A DNA stretch of 64,000 bases from an uncultured Gammaproteobacteria bacterium. Its GTDB lineage: Bacteria; Pseudomonadota; Gammaproteobacteria; Eutrophobiales; Eutrophobiaceae. A program made the position numbers and the translations under genes. Positions within the stretch are counted from its first letter, which is position 1, and the number at the start of each line of letters is the position of its first letter. Under the pieces are notes generated by a model. It made no database searches. It was given only the letters and a program-made list of their open reading frames with translations, and had not been told where the DNA came from. Below are positions 42,412 through 51,679 of this stretch, in pieces. The DNA is taken from the NCBI GenBank assembly GCA_958295485.1, contig OY282354.1, positions 3,062,042-3,126,041 of the forward strand. Reading direction: 5' to 3'.

Positions 42412-43275
42412 GTGTCAAATAAGGTCAAGGCCATCGATGCCGTAGTAAATATATGGACGAAAGAGACATTGTCCCGGCGACCGGGTTGGGGCAATGATTT
42501 TTTTGTCGGGAAGATGAAAGCCCAGGATGGCTTGATGCGGGGCTTGTCACTGGAACAAATGCTGGATCGAATGCAGGAAGCAAACATCGAACAAGCCTTT
42601 TTGATCGCCGCCAAGGTCGGCCGGCCCGGTTTGCCCGGCTGCTATCACATGCCACCGGAAATCGTAGCCGAGGCCGTCGCAAAACACCCAAAGCGCTTTT
42701 CCGGACTGCTGGGAATCGATCCGTTCATGGGTATGGACGGCGTCAGACAACTTGAAGACGCGGTCAAACATAAGGGGTTCATCGGGGCGCATTTTTACCC
42801 CCATTGGTTCGAGTTGGCGCCCGATCATGCGAAATGCTATCCCTTCTACGCCAAGTGCTGCGAACTGGGGGTTCCGATTCAAATACAGGTCGGGCAGTCA
42901 ATGATTTACGCAAAGGAAGCTCCACTCAAAAGCACGGGACAACCCATCAGGCTGGACGCGGTTGCCTGCGACTTCCCGGAACTCAAATTGATCGGCATAC
43001 ATATCGGCATTCCATGGACGGATGAAATGATTGCGATGGCGTGGAAACATGAAAATATCTACATCGGCGCCGATGCCCACAGTCCAAAATACTGGCCTGA
43101 CAGTTTTACCAGGTACCTGAACAGTTATGGCCAGGACAAGGTCATCTTCGGGACGGATTTTCCCGTACTGGATTTCAAGCGCACCATGCAGGAGATTGAC
43201 GCGCTCGGGTTAAAGCCGGAAGTCATGCAGAAGTTCCTGCGGGGTAACGCGCGGCGTATTTATAATCTTGAATGA
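42412..43275 (+). CDS. Amidohydrolase-2 family protein lacking the HxH metal motif
   Basis: 287 aa from GTG 42412. The PF04909-type barrel is recognisable: LDRMQEANIEQAFLIAA, RFSGLLGIDPFMGMDGV, GAHFYPHW, PIQIQVGQ, KLIGIHIGIPW and VIFGTDFPVLDF with the last-strand Asp. At strand 1, where relatives have DxHxH, the sequence is IDAVVNIWT, so both histidines are replaced by Val and Asn. Such variants recur in proteobacteria, but their activity is unknown to me. It precedes an acyl ligase gene by about 150 bp and may act on the same pathway. Confidence 0.8.
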   Translation: MSNKVKAIDAVVNIWTKETLSRRPGWGNDFFVGKMKAQDGLMRGLSLEQMLDRMQEANIEQAFLIAAKVGRPGLPGCYHMPPEIVAEAVAKHPKRFSGLLGIDPFMGMDGVRQLEDAVKHKGFIGAHFYPHWFELAPDHAKCYPFYAKCCELGVPIQIQVGQSMIYAKEAPLKSTGQPIRLDAVACDFPELKLIGIHIGIPWTDEMIAMAWKHENIYIGADAHSPKYWPDSFTRYLNSYGQDKVIFGTDFPVLDFKRTMQEIDALGLKPEVMQKFLRGNARRIYNLE

Positions 43276-43284
43276 TCGAACCTG

Positions 43285-43344
43285 ACCCGGATATTGCGCC
43301 AGTTCGCTTGCCATCAACGGAAAGTTCTTTGCTGCCAATGAGTG
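43285..43344. repeat. R3 hairpin repeat, degenerate copy
   Basis: ACCCGGATATTGCGCCAGTT is followed by CGCTTGCCATCAA and a weak partner TTTGCTGCCAA. The same order, inverted, is at 48561-48619, where the hairpin is perfect. Confidence 0.6.
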
Positions 43345-43432
43345 ATTCATCCTTATCACTTTCGTTGCCTTTGCAAACCGCGCCGGCTGCGCTGGACGCG
43401 CCCTGCCGTCAGCGGGCGGTGGCGACTTGACT

Positions 43433-44878
43433 ATGAACCTGGCGTCCATACTTCAATGTTACGCAGGCAGCCATGGAAATAAGACGGCTATCGAATTCGC
43501 CGGTGAGCGACTCACTTACGCCGAATTATGGCAGCGGCTCCAATGCCATGCCGCTTACCTGGATGATCGGGGGATAACGGCGGGTGACAGGGTCGGGCTT
43601 GCCTTGAAGGAGCATCCCGATCATTTGATTTTACACTACGCGCTCGCCCGGTTAGGCGCCGTTATCCTTCCCATCGACCATCGCTGGACCCCGGCGGAAA
43701 AGACCGCGGCGGCCTCCGCCTTTGGCGCAAAACTGGTTATCACGGAAAAAAATGAAGAAGCATCGGTGGGATATGAAACCCTGGCATTCATCGCTGACTG
43801 GCTGAAAACCGATCCCGTTCACCTGCCGGCAATGCCCGAAGATGACGATCTGCCTTTACTCATATCCTTATCATCCGGCACCACGGGCAAACCCAAGGGC
43901 GCATTGGTCAGCCACGAACAAATGTACCAGCGCTTCATCAGCCAATGGGTGACAATGGGCTTTAATGCGCAGGACCGATTTTTGGGGCTGACCCCCCTGT
44001 TCTTCGGCGCCGGCCGCTCTTTCGGCATGGGCTTCCTGGCCGCCGGGGCCACGGTCATCCTCGACCCCCCACCCCATGAACCCCGTGAACTGGTTGAAGC
44101 GATCAACGCTTCCCGAAGCGCCGTTACGTTCCTGGCGCCTACCCAATTGCGCGGACTCCTGCCCCTTCACCGGGAGGGTTTGCTGCTGCCCGGATTGGAA
44201 AAATTGCTGGTCAGCGGCGCGGCGCTTTACCCCCTGGAGGCGAGGGAAATACGGCAAAAAGTGAACCCGGGTTTAATCGGCTATTACGCCTCCAGTGAAG
44301 GCGGCGGCATATCCGTATTGAGTGCTGATGAATTCAGCGACTACGCCCATACGGCGGGACGGGCCACCTTCAGGACCGAAATTCAAATCGTGGATGAACG
44401 CGACTTCCAGGCAGCGCCGGGGGAAACCGGACGCTTGCGCTACCGGGGTCCCGGCGTCGCCACGCGTTTTATCGACGGTGACGGCAGGGAGGCAGCGGCA
44501 AACGCGGACGGCTGGTTTTATCCCGGTGACCTGGCCGCGCAATTGGGCAGCGGCCATATCGTCCTGCGCGGCCGCGATAAAGACGTCATCAATCGCGGCG
44601 GCGTAAACATCCATCCGGCTGAAATCGAAGCCGTGTTGATGCAGCTGGAAGCCATCCGGGAAGCCGCCGTCATAGGCGAACCATCAGAAAAATTCGGTGA
44701 AACCGTCACGGCGTTTATCGTGGCGAACGCAGCCGTCTCCGAAGCTGCCTTGGCTGAGCATTGCCAAAAACAACTGGCTCCCTACAAGATTCCCTCCCGT
44801 TATTTACTGGTCGATAAATTACCCAAAAAATCCTCGGGTAAACTGGACAAGGCAGAGTTACTCAAGCAACTTGGGTGA
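43433..44878 (+). CDS. AMP-dependent acyl/aryl-CoA ligase
   Basis: 481 aa from ATG 43433. The P-loop-like LISLSSGTTGKPKGALVSHEQ (about residue 143), the GYYASSEGGG motif, GWFYPGDLA and the hinge/catalytic KKSSGKLDKAELL near the end are all standard for ANL-superfamily ligases. The protein is at the short end of the family. It would activate a carboxylate to its CoA thioester at the expense of ATP. Which acid is unknown; neighbours suggest an acid released by the amidohydrolase or imported by the TRAP system. Confidence 0.9.
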   Translation: MNLASILQCYAGSHGNKTAIEFAGERLTYAELWQRLQCHAAYLDDRGITAGDRVGLALKEHPDHLILHYALARLGAVILPIDHRWTPAEKTAAASAFGAKLVITEKNEEASVGYETLAFIADWLKTDPVHLPAMPEDDDLPLLISLSSGTTGKPKGALVSHEQMYQRFISQWVTMGFNAQDRFLGLTPLFFGAGRSFGMGFLAAGATVILDPPPHEPRELVEAINASRSAVTFLAPTQLRGLLPLHREGLLLPGLEKLLVSGAALYPLEAREIRQKVNPGLIGYYASSEGGGISVLSADEFSDYAHTAGRATFRTEIQIVDERDFQAAPGETGRLRYRGPGVATRFIDGDGREAAANADGWFYPGDLAAQLGSGHIVLRGRDKDVINRGGVNIHPAEIEAVLMQLEAIREAAVIGEPSEKFGETVTAFIVANAAVSEAALAEHCQKQLAPYKIPSRYLLVDKLPKKSSGKLDKAELLKQLG

Positions 44879-44921
44879 CAATGCGGCATTCGACTTTACT
44901 TTATGCCAATTCTGTTGATTT

Positions 44922-44938
44922 GCCCGTATACTACGGGC
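44922..44938. other. Short perfect hairpin before the pyruvate carboxylase gene
   Basis: GCCCGT-ATACT-ACGGGC, 10 bp before GTG 44949. No T-run follows, so it is not an intrinsic terminator; it may be a translational or regulatory hairpin. Confidence 0.4.
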
Positions 44939-44948
44939 GACAAAAATC

Positions 44949-47900
44949 GTGCTAGTCGGCAACGGGGATTCTTCATTCTTGCGTAAAACAAAAAACAATT
45001 TCAATCGGATACTCATCGCCAATCGGGGTGAGATCGCCATTCGGGTCATACGGGCGGCGAAGGAACTGGGCATCGGCACGATTGGCATCTTCTCCGAAGA
45101 AGATCGATTTGCCTTACACCGGTTCAAGGCGGATCAATCCTATCAAGTGGGTATCGGCGATCGACCCGTCGAGGCCTATTTGAACGGCGGCGACATAGTG
45201 CGGATTGCCGTTGAATCTGATTGTGACGCCATTCATCCGGGCTATGGTTTCCTGGCGGAGAATGCTGACTTCGCCGAACAATGCAAAGAGCAAGGCGTCG
45301 TATTCATCGGGCCGACAGCCAGTGTGCTGAGAAATCTAGGCAACAAGGTAAAGGCAAGGGAATTAGCCATGGACGCCGGCGTAGCCGTCATGCCGGCGTC
45401 AGGCCCCTTGCCCCAAGACGAAAAAGAGATAGAACAGGTCGCCGAGGCAATCGGGTTGCCGTTGATGCTGAAGGCCAGTTGGGGCGGGGGTGGTCGCGGC
45501 ATGCGCGTCATCAGGAAGAGTCTGGAATTACCTGACGCGGTGAAGCGCGCGCGCCATGAGGCCAAGACCTATTTTGATAATGACGAGGTATTTCTGGAAA
45601 AGCTGGTTGAGGATGCGCGCCATATCGAAGTGCAAATCCTCGGTGATAACCACGGCAATATCGTACATTTATACGAACGGGATTGTTCATTGCAACGCCG
45701 GCATCAAAAAGTCATCGAACGCGCCCCGGCGCTGTACTTATCCCAAAAAATCCGCAGGAAGATTTGTCAATCCGCCGTTGAACTCGCCCGCGAGGCAAAA
45801 CTGGATAATGCGGCCACCGTCGAGTTTCTCTATAACGCGGTGGACGAAAAATTCTATTTCATCGAAGTCAATCCAAGGGTCCAGGTTGAACACACCGTTA
45901 CCGAAGAGATAACGGGCATAGATATAGTCAAGGCGCAAATCAGGATTGCGGCGGGTGAAAAAATCGGCAAACCGGGCTCGATAGTTCCGCCACAATCTAA
46001 AATCAGGCTTTCCGGGACGGCAGTTCAATGCCGCGTGACGGCTGAGGACCCGCACAATAATTTTATCCCTGATTACGGCAATATCATCGCCTACCGAAGT
46101 CCGTCGGGACCCGGCATCAGGCTTGACGGCGGCGCGGCTTACAGCGGCGCGTGGATCTCCCGCGCCTATGACAGCCTGCTGGTAAAAGTCACTGCAAGGG
46201 GTAGCGACAGCAGTGAAAGTGTCAGCCGGATGCGCCGGGCCTTAATGGAATTTCGCGTGCGCGGCGTTGCGACAAATCTGCCGTTCCTGCTGCAACTGTT
46301 GATCCATCCAAAATTTCAATCCGGTGATTACAACACGCGCTTCATCGACGAGACCCCGGAATTATTCGAATTCGCCGAAGGCCAGAGTCAAATTGAAAGA
46401 TTACTCAGGTTCATTGCCAACGTGATCGTGAACGGCAACCCGGACATGAAGGAGAAGCAAGCCCCGGTATCTTTGCGCGAACCCGTCGTGCCGGCGTCAC
46501 CTGAAGAAAAGATTAAAAGCGGCGCGAAAGCGGTCTTTGAGGAAGCCGGGGCAAAAGGGCTGGCTGCCTGGGTCACTGCGCAAAGTCGGCCTCTCGTCAC
46601 GGATACCACGTTTCGCGACGCGCACCAGTCACTGTTGGCGACCCGGGTTCGAACGAAAGACCTTATCGCCATTGCCCCCTATTACGCGCGTAATATGTCC
46701 GGGTTGTTTTCCGTCGAGTCCTGGGGAGGGGCCACGTTCGACGTCGCGCTTCGATTTTTGCATGAAGACCCGTGGGAAAGACTGTTCGACTTGAGCGCGG
46801 CCATGCCGAACATCATGCAACAAATGTTGTTGCGCGCTTCCAATGCAGTCGGCTATAAAAATTATCCTGACAACGTAGTCCGATTTTTTATCTGCGAAGC
46901 GGCCAATGCGGGTATCGACATATTCAGGATATTCGACAGCCTCAACTGGCCCGAGAATATGCAGGTGGCGATAGACGCCGTCGGTGAAACAGGCAAAATA
47001 ATCGAAGCCGCAATCTGTTATACCGGCGATATCCAAAATCCGTCAAAACAAAAGTACACCCTGGACTATTACCTGGAACTGGCAAGGCAATACGAGAAGT
47101 CAGGCGCCCACATCCTGGGCATCAAGGACATGGCGGGGTTGCTGAAACCGGCGGCGGCCCGGCAATTGATCACTGCATTAAAACAGGAAATCAACCTGCC
47201 CATCCATTTACATACCCATGATACGAGCGGCATAGCCGCCGCCACCGTGTTGGCCGCGGTTGAAGCAGGCGTGGATATTTTCGATGCCGCGATTGACAGC
47301 ATGAGCGGCCTGACGTCACAACCGAACCTGGGCGCTATCGTCGAATCCCTGGAACACACGGACAAGCGCACCGGGCTGGATGCAGGCGCCACCCGCACAG
47401 TCAGCCATTATTGGGAGCAGGTAAGGGAACAATATACGGCCTTTGAACCGGACATTCGCGCCGGGGCCTCGGAGGTTTATATCCACGAAATGCCGGGAGG
47501 GCAATATACCAATTTAAGGGAGCAGGCCAAGTCATTGGAAATAGACAAACGCTGGCCTGAAATCGCCCAGGCATACGCTGATGTCAATGAGCTTTTCGGC
47601 GACATCGTCAAAGTCACGCCCACCTCCAAAGTTGTCGGCGATATGGCGCTGGCGATGGTCACCGCCGGTTTATCGAAAGAGGATATCGTCGCTCCCGACA
47701 AGGAAATCGCTTTCCCGGAATCCGTAGTTGAATTTTTTCGCGGGGAATTGGGACAACCCGCCGGCGGGTTCCCGCAGGCATTGCAGACCAAGGTATTGAA
47801 CGGCAAAACCCCCATAACCGGCCCGCCCGGCAAATCATTGCCCGCGGTTGATTTGGACCAGGCGCGAACGACGCTTTCCGAGAGACTCAAGGAAGAGGTG

Positions 47901-48431
47901 TCCGATTTTGACCTGGCGTCATATTTAATGTACCCGGATGTATTTTTGCGTTATGCCGAAAATGAAAAAGAGTATGGCGACGTCAGTATCCTGCCGACGC
48001 ATGTTTTCTTCCATGGCTTGAGAAGTGGCGAGGAAACCGTTTTATCCTTCGAGGATCAACGCCAGAGCATTATCCGTTATCTTGCAACGTCAGACCCCGA
48101 TGAAGAGGGAATGCGGCGGGTATTTTTCGAACTGAACGGCCAACCGCAGACCGTTATCATCAGGGATAACCGGCTGACCCGCGACATCCACCAGAATGAA
48201 AAAGCGGAGCCTTCCAATGCTTCTCATTTAGCCGCGCCCATGCCCGGACTGGTCGTCGCAGTCGAGGCAACGTTGGGGCAACGAATCAAACAGGGTGACG
48301 CGGTGGTAGTGTTGGAAGCGATGAAAATGCAATCCGCCATCCCTGCGGAAAAATCCGGCCTGGTCAAGCGTATCGTTGTAAGCCCCGATCACGTCGTGGA
48401 CGCCGGCGACCTGCTGGCCGTGATTGAGTAA
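44949..48431 (+). CDS. pyc: Pyruvate carboxylase
   Basis: 1160 aa, normal for the single-chain enzyme. Domains in order: biotin carboxylase (RILIANRGEIAIRVIRAAKE at about 20; SWGGGGRGMR; HIEVQILGD; EVNPRVQVEHTVTEEITG), carboxyltransferase of the HMGL type (TDTTFRDAHQSLLATRVR at about 551; IKDMAGLLKP; HLHTHDTSG), the PYC/OADA domain and the biotinyl domain with VLEAMKMQS, the biotin lysine being K1126. It makes oxaloacetate from pyruvate and feeds the TCA cycle when C3 or C2 units are consumed. Start GTG 44949 is the only one that leaves the N-terminus whole. Confidence 0.95.
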   Translation: MLVGNGDSSFLRKTKNNFNRILIANRGEIAIRVIRAAKELGIGTIGIFSEEDRFALHRFKADQSYQVGIGDRPVEAYLNGGDIVRIAVESDCDAIHPGYGFLAENADFAEQCKEQGVVFIGPTASVLRNLGNKVKARELAMDAGVAVMPASGPLPQDEKEIEQVAEAIGLPLMLKASWGGGGRGMRVIRKSLELPDAVKRARHEAKTYFDNDEVFLEKLVEDARHIEVQILGDNHGNIVHLYERDCSLQRRHQKVIERAPALYLSQKIRRKICQSAVELAREAKLDNAATVEFLYNAVDEKFYFIEVNPRVQVEHTVTEEITGIDIVKAQIRIAAGEKIGKPGSIVPPQSKIRLSGTAVQCRVTAEDPHNNFIPDYGNIIAYRSPSGPGIRLDGGAAYSGAWISRAYDSLLVKVTARGSDSSESVSRMRRALMEFRVRGVATNLPFLLQLLIHPKFQSGDYNTRFIDETPELFEFAEGQSQIERLLRFIANVIVNGNPDMKEKQAPVSLREPVVPASPEEKIKSGAKAVFEEAGAKGLAAWVTAQSRPLVTDTTFRDAHQSLLATRVRTKDLIAIAPYYARNMSGLFSVESWGGATFDVALRFLHEDPWERLFDLSAAMPNIMQQMLLRASNAVGYKNYPDNVVRFFICEAANAGIDIFRIFDSLNWPENMQVAIDAVGETGKIIEAAICYTGDIQNPSKQKYTLDYYLELARQYEKSGAHILGIKDMAGLLKPAAARQLITALKQEINLPIHLHTHDTSGIAAATVLAAVEAGVDIFDAAIDSMSGLTSQPNLGAIVESLEHTDKRTGLDAGATRTVSHYWEQVREQYTAFEPDIRAGASEVYIHEMPGGQYTNLREQAKSLEIDKRWPEIAQAYADVNELFGDIVKVTPTSKVVGDMALAMVTAGLSKEDIVAPDKEIAFPESVVEFFRGELGQPAGGFPQALQTKVLNGKTPITGPPGKSLPAVDLDQARTTLSERLKEEVSDFDLASYLMYPDVFLRYAENEKEYGDVSILPTHVFFHGLRSGEETVLSFEDQRQSIIRYLATSDPDEEGMRRVFFELNGQPQTVIIRDNRLTRDIHQNEKAEPSNASHLAAPMPGLVVAVEATLGQRIKQGDAVVVLEAMKMQSAIPAEKSGLVKRIVVSPDHVVDAGDLLAVIE

Positions 48432-48560
48432 TATGCGCCGCTGACATCGCAGCCTTTGGCGGCACAGGCGGGTTATGTAGGGTACCGTTTGGCAGTCACG
48501 GCATAAGATTTTTCATCGTGGATGAATGTATAAGGTTTTAGCCCGCGTATCTCACCGCTT

Positions 48561-48619
48561 CGCTTGTCATCAATGGAAAGTTCTTTGATGACAAGCAAAC
48601 TGGCGCCATATCCGGGTTA
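48561..48619. repeat. R3 hairpin repeat, perfect copy
   Basis: GCTTGTCATCAA (48562-48573) pairs with TTGATGACAAGC (48585-48596), a 12-bp stem with an 11-nt loop, followed by AACTGGCGCCATATCCGGGTT. It sits between the convergent ends of pyc and the molybdenum hydroxylase gene, where it might stop or protect both messages. It ends one base before the hydroxylase stop. Confidence 0.7.
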
Positions 48620-48620
48620 A

Positions 48621-51374
48621 TCAGGACCGTCTCGCCCCGATGAGCGACACCACCTCTTCCGGCGTCAGCGGCAGGCGTTCGACGTTGACATCCATAGCCT
48701 CGGCCAGGGCGTTGGCCAGGGCGCCGGTGGGTGGCGCGATGGGTGGCTCACCGACCCCTTTCGCCCCGAAAGGGCCTTCGCTCGCAGGTCTTTCCACCAG
48801 GATTGTCTTTAAGGGCGGCATGTCCTCGGCGGTGAGCAGAAGATAGTCGGCAAAACTCGGGTTCAGTACCTTGCCGTTGACTTCACGTAACTCTTCCATC
48901 AGCGCGAGCCCCAGCCCCATGGCGACGCCGCCCTCAACCTGCCCTTCACAGCCCGTAGGATTGATGACTTTGCCTACGTCGTGCGCGGCCGCGTAGCGCG
49001 TTACGGCAATCTCGCCGGTTTCCTCGTCCGCGGTAAGCTCCACCGCATGGGCACAGAAACTGGGCGCGGGGAGACCACCAATAGGGTGCGCTTTTGTCGT
49101 TGCCGGCGCGTCGTCCAGGACCGACGAGACGCCAATCATCGGGCCGCCATGTTTCTTGTGACGGTTATAGCAAATTTTTGCCAGCGGCATGGAATGCGAT
49201 GCATCGCCACGGACGAAGACCTGCCCGTTCTCGAGCGCCATATCATCTACCGAAGCTTCAAGATAATCCGCGCCCTCCTTGAGCAATTGCTGCTTGAGAT
49301 TTTTCGCTGCCTCATAGGCCGAACGCGCAATGGTGAACACCATACGGCTGCCGCCGTGCCCGTGATCCCAGGGCAAAGTATCGGTATCGCCGCGCACGAG
49401 TTGGATTGACTCGACCGGGACGCCGAGACCGTCGGCGGCCATTTGCAGGACACTCGTGGTCATCCCGCCGGTACCCATGTCAACGCAGCCGGAGATGAGT
49501 CGAAAGGTGCCGTCTTCGTTCGTTTCTATCAAGGTCTGGGTACCCCAGGTCCCGCTGACCCACCAGTTACAGGCCAGGCCTTTGCCGACCCCGGGCGTCC
49601 GTGGTTCACCCCACTCCACGGCATCCGCCGCCTTTTGCAAGCATTCCTTGACGCTGACCGCGTCAAGCGCCTGTCCGGTGCAGGTCGTATCGCCGTCTTC
49701 CCAGGCATTTTTTAACCGAAACGCAAGGCCATCCATGCCGACTGCGCGCGCCACCTTCTCGAGATGCGTCTCAACCGCGAAGGCCATCTGCGGTCCCGAG
49801 GGACAACGGATGGAGCCATTTGGAACGTTGTTGGTATAAGCAATGAGGCCCGTTATTTCCAGGTTCGGAATCCGATAGGGGCCGCTGGCCATAAGACTTG
49901 CCAACGCCGCAGTGTTAGGTCCGTAGGGGCCAAAGGCCCCGGTATTGAAAAGCATGCGTACGCGCTGGGCGACCAGGGCGCCATCCCGCTTGACACCGGT
50001 CTTGAGTTCCACCTTTGACGGATGGCGAAGCAGCGTCGCCCCCATCTCCTCCTCGCGGGTCAGGGTCATTTGCACCGGCAGCCCCGACCGCTCGGCGAGT
50101 AAGACCGCGTAGGGTTCAAGACAAGGGAACAGCTTGCCACCGAAGCCACCACCGATGTGGGTAGGAATAATCTTGAACGAGCTGAGCGGTCGCTTCAGGG
50201 CAGCAGCCAGATAGCTTCGAAAGGCAAAGGGTTTCTGGGTCGTAGTCCATATTGTGGCGCGGCCGGAAGAATCCACCATGGCGGTTGAGCTATGGGGTTC
50301 GATAGCGCCGGGGTGCGCCTCCGGTGTTTCATAGGAGCCTTCGATTACCTGATCCGCCTCCTCGAATCCCTTGTCGACGTCACCCTCCCCGATTTCGATT
50401 TTGTAGCAAAGGTTGCCCTTTCGCTCCGATTCCCAATCAAACTCATAGACGTTCACGTCATCGTGCACAAGGGGGGCGCCCATGGATAATGCTTCTTCCG
50501 GGTCGAAGACAGCGGGCAGTTCTTCGTACTCTGCCTTTACCTTTGACGCCGCTTCACGGGCAATATCAGGGGTCGTCGCCGCTACTGCTGCAATGGGTTC
50601 TCCAACAAAACGGACCTTCTCCAGCGCGAAGACGCGTTGATCGCGAACTTCATAGCCATAGTAACCCATCTCAACGTCCCGGCCGGTTACTATGGCCTTG
50701 ACCCCCGGCAACTGCCGCGCCGCGGAGGTATCGATGGAAAGGAGCTTCGCATGGGCATGGGGGCTGCGAACGAGCGCCCCGTAGATCATGCGCGGCAGCT
50801 GGACGTCTTCGGCGTAAACGGCGCGGCCGGTGACTTTCTCCAGCGCATCGGTCCGCGCCATACGCGAACCCACTGCCCCGTCATTGCCATCGGCGGCGCC
50901 CGGCGGCATGCGTCCGTCAATCACCGTTTTCGCGGCATCGAGGATCTTGCTGTAGCCCGTGCACCGGCACAGGTTGCTCGAGATAGCGACTCGAACCGCT
51001 GCCTCGTCCGGACGGGGATTCTGGTCGAGTAGTCCCTTCAACGACAGCACCATGCCCGGGGTGCAAAACCCACACTGGATGCCGCCACTCCGGATCATGG
51101 CCTGCTGGATCGGATGCAGGCTCCCCGGTTTACCCAACCCCTCGATGGTGGTGACGTCTCGCCCTTCGGCCTGGAGCGCCAGAATCATGCATGAGTTCAC
51201 GGCCTTTCCGTCCAACAGCACCGTGCAACTGCCACAATCCCCGGTGCCACAACCTTCTTTGGCGCCGGTCAGGCCAAGGTCGACGCGCAAGGCATCGAGC
51301 AGACGAGTACGCGGCGCGATCTCAATTGATTCGGCCTGATCGTTAAGGGTGAAGCTCAAGGTCTGTTTTTTCAT
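48621..51374 (-). CDS. Fused 2Fe-2S / molybdopterin oxidoreductase (MOP type, no FAD domain)
   Basis: 917 aa, close to the single-chain aldehyde oxidoreductase (MOP, about 907 aa) of Desulfovibrio. Residues 1 to about 160: GCGTGDCGSCTVLLDGKAVNSC and CGFCTPGM..CRCTGYSK hold two 2Fe-2S clusters. From about 175 comes the molybdopterin part (ALVRSPHAHAKL; THIGGGFGGKLFP; the active-site loop NGSIRCPSGPQ; and KGVGEPPIAPP with the catalytic Glu). No FAD subunit is encoded next to it, so electrons must leave by another carrier. The substrate may be an aldehyde or an N-heterocycle. Confidence 0.9.
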   Translation of the reverse strand: MKKQTLSFTLNDQAESIEIAPRTRLLDALRVDLGLTGAKEGCGTGDCGSCTVLLDGKAVNSCMILALQAEGRDVTTIEGLGKPGSLHPIQQAMIRSGGIQCGFCTPGMVLSLKGLLDQNPRPDEAAVRVAISSNLCRCTGYSKILDAAKTVIDGRMPPGAADGNDGAVGSRMARTDALEKVTGRAVYAEDVQLPRMIYGALVRSPHAHAKLLSIDTSAARQLPGVKAIVTGRDVEMGYYGYEVRDQRVFALEKVRFVGEPIAAVAATTPDIAREAASKVKAEYEELPAVFDPEEALSMGAPLVHDDVNVYEFDWESERKGNLCYKIEIGEGDVDKGFEEADQVIEGSYETPEAHPGAIEPHSSTAMVDSSGRATIWTTTQKPFAFRSYLAAALKRPLSSFKIIPTHIGGGFGGKLFPCLEPYAVLLAERSGLPVQMTLTREEEMGATLLRHPSKVELKTGVKRDGALVAQRVRMLFNTGAFGPYGPNTAALASLMASGPYRIPNLEITGLIAYTNNVPNGSIRCPSGPQMAFAVETHLEKVARAVGMDGLAFRLKNAWEDGDTTCTGQALDAVSVKECLQKAADAVEWGEPRTPGVGKGLACNWWVSGTWGTQTLIETNEDGTFRLISGCVDMGTGGMTTSVLQMAADGLGVPVESIQLVRGDTDTLPWDHGHGGSRMVFTIARSAYEAAKNLKQQLLKEGADYLEASVDDMALENGQVFVRGDASHSMPLAKICYNRHKKHGGPMIGVSSVLDDAPATTKAHPIGGLPAPSFCAHAVELTADEETGEIAVTRYAAAHDVGKVINPTGCEGQVEGGVAMGLGLALMEELREVNGKVLNPSFADYLLLTAEDMPPLKTILVERPASEGPFGAKGVGEPPIAPPTGALANALAEAMDVNVERLPLTPEEVVSLIGARRS

Positions 51375-51679
51375 CTCATTGTCATCGCCTGGAATACTCT
51401 TATGTAACCTCTGTGTGGACAGGTCCGGAAAGCACAGGGTAAAAGCGTAAGCCCTTTACGCCGGACAAGCAATTCGCGCCTGTAAATATTTAACCCACAT
51501 ATTGCGCCAGTTATTATAGATTATTACAGATATAAACCATCCCGTCATTCTGAGGAGCGTAGCGACGAAGAATCACAGTCCCCAAACTTTCTTTCAGTCC
51601 GGTTAGCGGGGCGTCAAAAATCAAAGACCTGACCCCATGAATGCATTAATATTCCAGTATCTACATGCGGAGGTGACAG
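51375..51679. other. Gene-free stretch holding R3, R4 and R5 copies
   Basis: No gene seen. It contains an R3 fragment (AACCCACATATTGCGCCAG, 51492-51510), an R4 copy (GTCATTCTGAGGAGCGTAGC, from 51544) and an R5 copy (51614-51636). The GGAGGTG site of the next gene is at 51669. Confidence 0.7.

Noticed and set aside
44922..44938. Intrinsic terminator
   Set aside because: Good hairpin but no T-run on either strand, and it lies just before a start codon.
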